From Mactromeris polynyma (taxonomy: Eukaryota; Mollusca; Bivalvia; Venerida; Mactridae), in assembly GCA_032209605.1 (NCBI GenBank), contig JASFXZ010000001.1:45016619-45080618 (forward strand): a stretch of DNA of 64,000 nt. The letters are read 5' to 3'. The position numbers were made by a program, and so were the translations under genes. Positions 21,001 through 33,000 of this stretch are shown in pieces (position 1 is the first letter of the stretch; the number at the start of each line of letters is the position of its first letter). Under the pieces are notes generated by a model. That model searched no databases. It was not told where the DNA came from and saw only the letters and a program-made list of their open reading frames with translations.

Positions 21001-24000
21001 CAGGGGTCAAAGGGTCAAGTCAAAAGTCAAATGGAACCCCTGATTGTGACTAAAAGTTTTGTTCTTCAGAGGGCCACATAGATTACGGGGAGTTAGATAT
21101 ACAATGAACATTGTTGTCTAGATCGCAGGCATTTTGTGACAAAAAGAAAATTTGGTCATGTCTATTCATGTGATGCTGGTTTGATAGGCAATGTTGAGAA
21201 ATCTGCCTGTCTGGATTCATTGCTATCTAAAGTCCTACATTTTCCTGGTTGGGTGAACTATGGAGCAGTATATAACCATTTATGATGAAATATATATGAT
21301 TGCTTCCCATTCCAGATTTATTACTATGTACCATAAATATCATTTGATTGAAGTCAGCATCTTCTCTCATAATTATAACTTGCATACACTGGTACAAGTA
21401 CTGGAATGATCGCCGTGATAGGTGTGATAGGGTAAGGAGGAAAATTATGGATTGAGATAAAAATGTTAGACTCATAAAATACTGGCATATATACATGTGT
21501 GTGTTTCCTGTGTGGCCAAATGTAGAAAATCTTATGTCTCAGGTCTCACATACTGTTTGTAGAGCTTTAAAACACTCAAAATCAAATTTGGAGTGTTATT
21601 GGAAAAGTGTTAAATAATGAAGGGCTGAAAAGTCTGGTCAGCATTTTTGGTGCAAAACTATTGTATAGTTTCGACCAAGACACCGCTACAATCTGATATA
21701 TGCTAGACCCATGATGGATTTGGTAATAATTTTGTGTAGAGTATTACCTGAAATGTGGCAACATTTACTGTTCTACATATTGGTATAAAGTTACTAAGAT
21801 TTTACACCTGTGGAAAATACCATCTGTTTTCTTCATCAGTAAAGCTGACAGGTCATATACAAATGTCTGCAACAGAAAATGAATAAAACAAAAACTGCAG
21901 TTATGACCTTAACCTTTATGTATTTTTGCACAGGAAATATACTGGTATCTGGGCCTATCTTTTATTGTTTGATGCCTTTGTATATAGTGATATATTTGTC
22001 TTTGGATGTCTAGTCTATGTCTGATTGGATTATAACACTGAGTTTGAAGAGCAGTCTCAAACAGGGGTTCAAGTTTACCCTTGAGATGACCCTTTGACCC
22101 CTGGAATTTCCAAGAAGCCACATTTTGACTCGAAGGTTTTAGACTGATTCACTGAAGGGTCACTTTTTCTCTAAATTATAGGTATTTGACTAGAATGGTA
22201 AAATCTGGTAAAACAATTATCAAAATGAGCCTTTAGATTCAGTACCTAGTGGAACTCCTGCTCTAAACTAGAGTCTCTGATTGGTTGGTTTCTTTCTGGT
22301 GCAGTATTTAAATTGACCAATGACAAAGCTGCATTCTGAGACTGGTCTCCAATCTAATTAGGTCTAGTAGTAGCAGAAGCATAAAGTTCTGAAGTAGACA
22401 ATCTGACATCCCCTATATGTTGTTCAGTTGTTTGCTGGGCACTTGTCTATCCAATTTGGAACCTTCATGGGTATCATTGCCATTCTAAAATTGTTTGTTT
22501 TCCCTATTTCCACTTCAAAGTACATTTTAAAGAAGGAGAAAATCTCATAATATTAGTTGGGGTTTATCCACATTTCTTGACATACATTAAGAAATCTGAC
22601 AGAAAATACAGTGTAGTTGTCATAACTGATTTGAAATAATGTAAAAAGTAAAAAAAATTTTTATCTAGGTTTGGATAAACATTTCCTTTCCTTTGCATTC
22701 TTTCAAGACACAAATTCCCCCATTGCTAGTACATGTGTATGTCCTTACAAGCTTTCTAGTGTCCTGGTCTCTAAGGTATATGTTCAATCTTGAAACATAC
22801 TTGAGAAATTAACGTTTTCTACAGTTGGCCTTATAGTAATCTCTATGGACCCATTGTACTTTCTCCTAGCATTGTGTTAAAATAAATCTACCTTTGTCTG
22901 GTAAGTCTATCAATGAAATTGTTTACAAGTTGCTCACTCTTCTTCGTGGCTATTAGGATAACAGTTTCAGATTATATTTCATATGTGAAACTTTTTTTTT
23001 TGCAAGCACGCCCATCAGATTTTATCATCTTTACAAAGAATTTATTATTCTTCACATTCCAGCTTCATACATCATGTAATGAAGATACAAATTTATGTTC
23101 ACGATTTTTTATTGCGGATAATTTGTCAAGTGCTGTTGAATATGTGTAATTTAAGTGCTTGTACTTGTTTTTCTTTTAAGTATCTTGGAATTTTACACAA
23201 GTAGTATACTTATTTATTGCCCCAAGCATTGTATAGACTAGCACTAAGAGGTAACTTATAAACAGCCATTGGCTAATAACAACTCCAATCTGGTAACTAA
23301 CATGTGCTAAAATTGTATCTATATATACAGATTTTGACTACTAGTGCGAGCCTAGCTTTGTGTTAAAACTGCTCAGGGGTTCCACTAGGGGCTGAATCTG
23401 AAAAGTCATTTTGATAATTTATGACCAGATTATACTACTACCCTATAATAAAGTAAAATCCATTCAAAAATCAATATGACCATTGAGATTGAGCACCTAG
23501 TGGAACCCCTGAGCAGTTGAAGATATACTGCACTGATCATGTGAGTCAATTTAATATCATTTTGGCTCAACTAAAGCTGTATCTCTGTGGAATGATTTGT
23601 GAAGCAGGTGTTCCATTAGGCGCTGCATCTCATGGGTCATGACGATTATTTTTGACCAGATTGAACCATTTAGCCAAATTACCTATATATAAATTTAGAG
23701 AAATATTGACTCTTCAGCCAGAATCCTGAGGGTCAAAATGTGTTTTTTATTGAAATTCTAGTGGTCAAAGGATCATTTCCAGGGTCAAATGGAACCCTTG
23801 GTGAAGATGTTGGCAAAATGTGTCTCACAATTTAATGGTGTTTAGAAACAAAACAAAAAGTTCATTGTTGTATTCATACTATGTTGTTACTCATTCTTGT
23901 ATTCATACTCTGATGTTACTCATTCTTGTATTCATACTCTGATGTTACTCATTCTTGTATTCATACTCTGTTGTTACTCATTCTTCTATTCATACTCTGT

Positions 24001-27000
24001 TGTTACTCATTCTTGTATTCATACTCTGATGTTACTCATTCTTGTATTCATACTCTGTTGTTACTCATTCTTCTATTCATACTCTGTTGTTACTCATTCT
24101 TGTATTCATACTCTGATGTTACTCATTCTTGTATTCATACTCTGTTGTTACTCATTCTTCTATTCATACTATGTTGTTACTCATTCTTGTATTCATACTC
24201 TGATGTTACTCATTCTTGTATTCATACTCTGTTGTTACTCATTCTTGTATTCATACTCTGATGTTACTCATTCTTGTATTCATACTATGTTGTTACTCAT
24301 TCTTGTATTCATACTCTGATGTTACTCATTCTTGTATTCATACTCTGATGTTACTCATTCTTGTATTCATATTATGTTGTTACTCATTCTTGTATTCATA
24401 CTCTGTTGTTACTCATTCTTGTATTCATACTCTGATGTTACTCATTCTTGTATTCATACTATGTTGTTACTCATTCTTGTATTCATACTCTGATGTTACT
24501 CATTCTTGTATTCATACTCTGTTGTTACTCATTCTTCTATTCATACTCTGTTGTTACTCATTTGTGTATTCATACTCTGATGTTACTCATTCTTCTATTC
24601 ATACTCTGTTGTTACTCATTAGAGGTTTCGGTAAATGACAAGTTCGGTAAATTGATTTTAACGTTCATTTCGTTTGGAGGTTTCGGTAAATTGATTTTAA
24701 CGTTAGTTATTTTCGGAGGTTTCGGTAAAAAGATTTTTTGTTAACATTGAACAATGACATAGGCTTAATAATAGGATAGTGTTTGATCAACTCGTACCTA
24801 TCCAAGTCAACTCGTACCCTTTCTTTGGTCAACTCGTACCCTTTCTTTGGTCAACTCGTACCTATCCAAGTCAACTCGTACCTATCCAAGTCAACTCGTA
24901 CCCTTTCTTTGGTCAACTCGTACCTATCCAAGTCAACTTTTACCTATCCAAGTCAACTCGTACCTATCCAAGTCAACTTGTACCCTTTCTTTGGTCAACT
25001 CGTACCTATCCAAGTCAACTCGTACCCTTTCTTTGGTCAACTCGTACCTATCCAAGTCAACTCGTACCCTTTCTTTGATCAACTCGTACCTATCCAAGTC
25101 AACTCGTACCTATTAATTGCAAATGTGTTACAACACTATTATATTAATTTACCGAAACATTCAAACATTTAACAAAAAATCTTTTTTTACCGAAACCTCC
25201 GAAAGAAATGAACGTTAAAATCAATTTACTGAAACCTCCAAACGAAATGAACGTTAAAATCAATTTACCGAACTTGTCATTTACCTTTACTTACTAGTAT
25301 CCTATTCATACTCTGATGTTACTCATTCTTGTATTCATACTCTGATGTTACTCATTCTTGTATTCATACTCTGATGTTACTCATTCGTGTATTCATACTC
25401 TGTTGTTACTCATTCTTGTATTCATACTCTGATGTTACTCATTCTTGTATTCATACTCTGATGTTACTCATTCTTGTATTTATACTCTGATGTTACTCAT
25501 TCTTGTATTTATACTCTGATGTTACTCATTCTTGTATTCATACTCTGATGTTACTCATTCTTGTATTCATACTCTGATGTTACTCATTCTTGTATTCATA
25601 CTCTGATGTTACTCATTCTTGTATTCATACTCTGTTGTTACTCATTCTTCTATTCATACTCTGTTGTTACTCATTCTTGTATTCATACTCTGATGTTACT
25701 CATTCTTGTATTCATACTCTGATGTTACTCATTCTTGTATTCATACTCTGATGTTACTCATTCTTGTATTTATACTCTGATGTTACTCATTCTTGTATTC
25801 ATACTCTGATGTTACTCATTCTTGTATTTATACTCTGATGTTACTCATTCTTGTATTTATACTCTGATGTTACTCATTCTTGTATTTATACTCTGATGTT
25901 ACTCATTCTTGTATTCATACTCTGATGTTACTCATTCTTGTATTTATACTCTATTGTTACAGTTTGGTTGTTGTTGTGGACCAGCATCCTGTGGTCTGTG
26001 CTGTCGAGGATGTCACCCTATCAACGAGTCCACTGGGTCAAGAATCATGTACACAATATTCCTTGTATTTGGATTGTTGACGTGTTGTCTGATGCTGTCC
26101 CCGCAGTTAGAGCGACACCTTACTGAAAATGTAAGTAGTTTCATGTAAAGGTCCACAAATTTGTTTAATTTTCTATAAATGTAATGCAACCGTTTTTGTT
26201 GATTTAATTTCAATTAAAATGGGAACTTGTGAATCAGTTTAGAGGGTTTTCATAATATGTCTTATAATACTGATGTTGAAGTATTTCCCAGTGTCATCCA
26301 ATGTCATCAAGAATTTGGTGCAAAAATGTTTTAAATCTGTTGCGGTAAAAAGGGAGGTAATGTAGGTTTTGCATGGAACTCTAAGTTATGTATTTTTAAG
26401 TCACAACTAAATAACTAGTAAAATAGTAACTGATATAGAATGCTTCAATGAGATAACACTTGTATGATTTGTTGGTCAATGTGAAAGTGTTTATATCTAT
26501 TTACTTATTTATAACGCATAAGAACACTTTCATGTCACATGATCACGCTTCAACTGTAGAATTGTTCTAAACATCCTTGCAGTTACCATAATGCTGAAAT
26601 TGTACAATAATAGGAAATCATGTTGTTCAAAATGATATGGACTATATGAAAATACATTGTGTTCTCAGCGTGATGACTTACTTGCAGGTTCAAGGATTTA
26701 ATGATACATGTATCAAACTTGGAGCAGGTGAGAATTGTTCTATGTTGACTGGTTACAAGGCAGTGTACAGACTGTGTCTAGGATTAGTTGCATTCAACTT
26801 CCTGTTAATGTTGCTCACAGCCTGTGTTCCTAATAGCAACCATTGGCGAGGACATATACACAATGGGTAAGTTTCTATCAATCTGATATGTTATTATGCC
26901 CCCCTTCGAGGAAGAGAGGGCATATTGGTTTGCACATGTAGGTCGGTCGGTATGACCTTTGGTCCGTAACCGTTTCCAATCAATAACTCAAGAACCCCTT

Positions 27001-30000
27001 GACCTATTATCCTCAAATTTTGTCCACATATTCTTGGATAGCAAAGGAATCCTATTGATTTTGGTGTCAAGGTCACAGGGGGGGGGGGGCATTATGTTTT
27101 ACAAACATCTCTTGTTTATCTTATAGGATGGAAGTCAGGTTATGTCTACATTTGTCGGCATTTACAGTGGTGTCTCTAGGTGCAGAATCTCTACGGTCAT
27201 TTTGATAAATTTTGACCGAATTTTACCATTTTATAGCGAACTTTTTTGCCAAAGAATATATTATTTATTATTCCGTGAGATGTGCTTCAACGTGATAATT
27301 AGTCTGTGTGTACTGTTTTCTGTATTATCTGTTTATATATCTATTTAATTCGCATTTTGTTTCAGATATTGGTTTTTCAAGTTTGTGCTTCTGCTTGGAT
27401 TTAGTGCTGGATCATTTTTTATTCCAATGGATTTCTCGATTTGTAAGTAGTTCCAGATTTATGTGGTAACTTTATATTTTATATTTCTAACTACACGCCA
27501 ATAAGGAGTGATGTAAAATTGGTGACCGCTATTCTGTATCCCTAATCTACGGATTAGATTCCTATCATTACATTTTTCTTCTATTAAAGAGTAATTATTT
27601 TTTCCATAAATTGTTTGAGCCTGGTTCTTCTCTAAGTAAAGGACAAGGCTGCCAGTATTTGTATAGTTGTAGATGATTGTGGTCATCAGTAGACTGTGGC
27701 GAGCACTTATTTGTCCAAAGAAAAAAACTATTATGAATAATTAAAAATTGAAAGTTCCATTAACAAGATCTATTCATTTCTTGTGATTGTATGGCTCTCT
27801 TATACTATACATATACATACTAGTACATCTCAATATTACTGTTTCACCTAATCTGAGACTTGGCTGATTGTAGAATTACATTTATGGACATATATTTGAT
27901 TGTTATTGTTTCATAGATTGGATGTACATTGGTATGGTTGGAGGTTCTTTGTTCATTTTACTACAGCTCATTCTCCTGGTTGACTTCACACATGCTTGGA
28001 ATGCTAGCTGGTATGTATTTGTATATTAGCTCACTTTAATGAAAAGTCCAAACAATGGCTTTGCTAATCATACTATGTATAGTGCATATGGTCCATGAGT
28101 CTGGGGTGGTATTCCCGAAACATCTTAAAGTTAGGATCTCCTTATCTTTAACTATGGAAAAAGCAATAAAATGAGGATAAGGACAATCTTTAGGTAAACC
28201 TTGAGATGTTTCGTGAATACCACCCAATATGTTTAATATCTACTTACTAATTCCAAGGGCTTCTTTACTGCAAATCATCTTTGAAACTGTTGTGACACAT
28301 TTTTTAGACTACTGCCCCACTATGGTAATAATGCTGCAACACTTCTTTAAAACTGTGAAATCGAGGTAATTGAATACTTCACGTTGAGGCAACTTACGGA
28401 GTGTATCATCAAGTTAGTGATGAACTCAGACCTCATGTTTGATGTTCAAAATATTATCATTCTATAAACACATTACATCTATTATCAGGGTGAAGTATGA
28501 TCCAGAGACAGGTAGAAGAAGTACGTGTGGTTATGTAGGTAAGTGTATTATCATGTACAACATAAGGGTTAGATGAGTCATGTCTGAGTGCATATATATG
28601 TACCTGGCTGGAAAGCTCAGTCCGTATAGCACTTGACAGCCAATCTGGTGGTAGTAGGTTGGAACCCTGGGTCTGGTGGTAGTAGGTTCGAACCCTAGGT
28701 AAGGAGTATGTTCTCTGTGACAATTTGACTAAAGTTAACTCTTCCAAAGTCAGTTATCCTCCAAGCATGATTCTTGTGGGGAAGTTTGCTTGCCACGTAA
28801 CAGGTCAGTTGGTAACCTAGGAAAGTCATCATTCGTCATGTCTTAGTCACAAATCCAATCCACATGACAAATCTATTGTAACAACATTTTACTAAAACAG
28901 AGTTTTGCCACAAACCCCTGATGTGCTCAATATGTGTTCACCCTAAACTCGCCTCAAAATCTTTTGAGGGGTTCAAATGCATTCAAGCTATCAGTTTTAC
29001 GGTTTATAGTGTGATTATTTTTCAACATTTTGTAGGAGTTGAAAGCATGCAATTATGTCAAATAATGGCCCATTGGATAACAAAACTAACCAATTTGTGA
29101 TTATTGAGTTTTTGTTCTATTGCAGGTACACTGTTCTGTGCCACAGTGTTTTATGCTGTGAGTATCAGTGGTGCCATCATGTTGTATTTCAACTACACAA
29201 GTCTAGAGGGGTGTGTCACAAACAAGATTTTTATATTGGTCAATGTTGGACTTTGTGCTGTTTTGTCATTCTTTACATTACTACCAGCCACACAAAACTG
29301 TAAGTTCTTGGAATAAGTATCACCGAATTCTTAAAACAATTTACATTTATATGACTTGTGAAATTACGTTGCTTGGAGTTGCAATTGTGTTTTGGATAAG
29401 GTATCAGCCTCTCAAACCAGAGATGGTGGGTGTGAACCCCACCCAGGTCACTATCAGATACACCAGTGCTGTTTTTACTTCAAAGTCTAAATAAATATGT
29501 TTATATACAATGTATAACAAATATTACATTTATATGGTTAATAACATGTGTAACCATACAATCTACATCTCCTTGCATAAAAGTAGGATTACTACTGATA
29601 CCGATTTCTGGGATCACCTCAATTGTTAACTTAATGTAGAAGTGACTAATACTTTTCTTATGTCTAACAAAAATTAATCAATAAGAAATATCTTGAAAAA
29701 AGATGGTCGGCGCAATTTGAAGGTTAATATTTGTTGTTCAACATATTGCTAGTCACTTGAGATCCAAAATGGATTTAGGTAAATTAATTGAAAGGTTAAC
29801 CAATTCGAATCAAGGTTACAAATGTTGTTTGGTTGAAGAGAAATTGTCTCAGTGGTTAACATAAGATTTGATTGGTTTACACAACACTGATATGCAAATA
29901 GCAAAACAAAAGTGCATGTTAGTACAGCTGTGCCAAAAAAAATTGCTATGTTTGTATGCATTTTCCTTGTATATGTTATATTGGTTGTGCAAGTAATTCA

Positions 30001-33000
30001 ACAGTTGCTGAGATTGAAGACTAAAACAAAGATAAAATCACAGGAGATTGTCACAAATTCTCATCCTTCATTCCTTGTAGTGTTCTCTCCCTTCATTCCT
30101 TGTAGAGTTCTCTCCCTTCGTTCCTTGCAGAGTTCTCTCCCTTCATTCCTTGTAGAGTTCTCTCCCTTCATTCCTTCTAGAGTTCTCTCCCTTCATTCCT
30201 TCTAGAGTTCTCTATTTATTCTTTCTATAGTATATGTAAAGTACTACATACAGTATATTATATGTATTAATAGTACTATATACAAACACTATAGAAGGGA
30301 TAACGGGAGAGAACTCTAGAAGGGATAAAGAGAGAGAGAACTTGTTACAATCCCCTGTGGATAACATATAGGCATATAATATGTAATATTGATCTGTACG
30401 GTTCTGTTGATCATGTTTTTGCCATTTTTCTAGGTAACAGGAATGCTGGCCTCTTGCAGTCTGCTGTGATAACTTTCTATGTCATGTATCTTACGTGGTC
30501 AGCGCTGACCAGTCAGCCACCTGAAGAAAGTAAGTGATTGATTTGTTACCATTTAGTTTTTGACTTGGTCAATGTAACATGATTAAATCATCACAACATA
30601 TTGAGTATGAAAAGAAACTAACAATTCTCAATTATTAATAAATTTGTGCTCATCATTATAGTCATATAAGTAGAAAATATGGGTTTTAAATAACACAAAT
30701 TTTTCAGTTACAGGTCAAAGGCATCTTTATTGTTTACAAAAAACATCGTTGAATAAATTCTGTACTTTATAACCACTTGTAATATCCTAATATGTTTATT
30801 GTAGATTTTCTAAGCTTGGAACATCAAAATATTGTTGGATAAAATTACTGTTAAATTTGCTTGACTGTACATACATTGTATTGCCATACTTTGAAACGTA
30901 CATTTGTTGTATTTCAGTATCGTTTATCGAGACAGTTAAACAAGAGATTGCTTTGAAACTGAAAGCAGAACCGGATAGAACAGCAAAGAGCCAGATGGAA
31001 AATCCTCGAGTAAGTGTGCTTGTTTAGTAGAAAGGCGTAGAGATCTAGGGGTGGAGTGTTGGACTCGTGATCCCAAGGTTGTAGGTTGGAATAAAGCCAG
31101 GTTAGGTTGGACCGTGAAACTTTACAATCATTAAGAGTGATTAATATAAGCTGTTATGTGTTTCACAACGGATGTAAAACAAATCAGTTTATAAGTCACT
31201 AAACTTAGTATTATAAGTATAGTTTAGTGTGTGCTATAAAAATCTTGTTTTCTTGTGGAGTTTCAGGGTTCCATTTAATTGTGTACAATGTTTGCCTTTG
31301 CTTCTGTAGTTGACAGACAAAATGTATTGTTTTATAGTGAATTCATGCTCATATTTAGTCCCCATTAGAGTTCCTGCCATGTTCTACTTTCAGATTGGTT
31401 TGGTTAGTGGACCTGGAGAAACTATGATTAATGTCATGGGTAACAGTACATTATTGTGTCGACCAATGAACTTTGATCCAGAACGCGAGTTGATTGCAGC
31501 GTATGCAGGACTGGTACTCATGTTCTTTATGGCTGTGTACGCAATGTATGTGCATTGTTTTACTTACTTCTGTATCTGTTTTATAATCAAGTCCTTGTCT
31601 ACTTAACCTTAGTATAACATTTGAAACATCAGTAAGAGAATTGAGGAACACATTACAAGCATAGCACCCGTACCACAGTATTATCATGTTTATAAACATA
31701 TGTACACATTTCCAGGTTGGTTTGCACCTAGATCTATTGACTATGGGGCAACCCCATCATGGCTATGTGGTGTATTGTCTGGCTACACCCCTACATATAG
31801 CAGTGGCATATAATTCAGGCCTCTTAGTGAAACCTTTAAAAACTGTAATAATCTTTACCTTTTGGAAAATCCTTTAAAACCTTTATATTTCTCTGAAAAA
31901 CCTACAAAAACCTGTAATTCACTCTCCAAACGTACTTGCATGTATCATCTTAAAAATGTGTGAAGGGAGTTTCTGATTACCCAGGCAGGATTCCATTATC
32001 TGCACAACATTGGGGACACTGCTAGTCTGTCTCCACTGCATCGATCCATCAAATTAGGTGGTCAAAATTATCCTAATTTGCTCTTTAATTTTACAGAAGT
32101 CATCCTAAAAACCTTTTTTTTGCTAAATTGCAACCTTTATAAAAAAATCTTTCATTGAGGCCTGCTAGGAAGCCTGATACATTCAAATATGTATTGCAAT
32201 AAAACACGAATTTACCTATGTCATTTTTGATGCCATTTTGAAACAGATCTGTATTGCTTTCAGTATGAGCACATCTGGTGATTCACATAAAATAGGACTA
32301 AGAAGATCTCCCCAGACTGTGAGTAGATTTTGTGTTTTTCTTAAATATTCATGACTGTTATAAGATTGCTAGAAAGTAAATTCACATTTTGTATTCATCT
32401 TCAAAGCCTATGCTAGTTGCTACTGTTTAAGGACAACTTTTATACATCTGTTAGCTTTATTTTTAGAATAGTAAGTTCTATTTCTTCATAAAGGGTAGTC
32501 AGTGTAGGTTGTGTAATTTCAAGGATTCCCTGTCCTACCCATTAAATTACAGCTGTTGTATGATATATCAATCCTGAATGCATGTTGATTTGTAATGTAA
32601 TAACTGAAAATACCTGAATTCAACAAATATCATCTAGCACTACTACTCCAAGCTAGAAACAAAATTGTCAGGTCAGAATACATAATACTGCATGGTGGTA
32701 TAGAATTGCTATCTGTTGATGTTCTGACGTTGTGTGATATTGAGATGTTTGTATTTCAGATGGAGAACACATATGACTGTTGTTGCTGCTGCAAAGTCAG
32801 AAAGAGTAAGACTTTTGTTGAATGTTACCTCCACCGTTATATCAATATCAGTTACATTTTGAAAACTGCACAAGAATTGAACTAATTTCTTCTTGAATTT
32901 GTTGTTTCAAGATGTTATGTATTGAGTGTCAGGACAGATTTGCTACCAACATTCCTACACTTGGTGTAAAGCTATAGCTGTTAAACAATGCCAGGGATTC

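Noticed and set aside
28600..28722. Functional tRNA gene
   Set aside because: Box A/B-like words are present, but no complete cloverleaf, and the B-box segment is duplicated; a SINE fragment fits better.
29749..29961. Minus-strand 70-residue frame in SERINC intron 7
   Set aside because: Looks membrane-like only because of T-rich codons; no other support.
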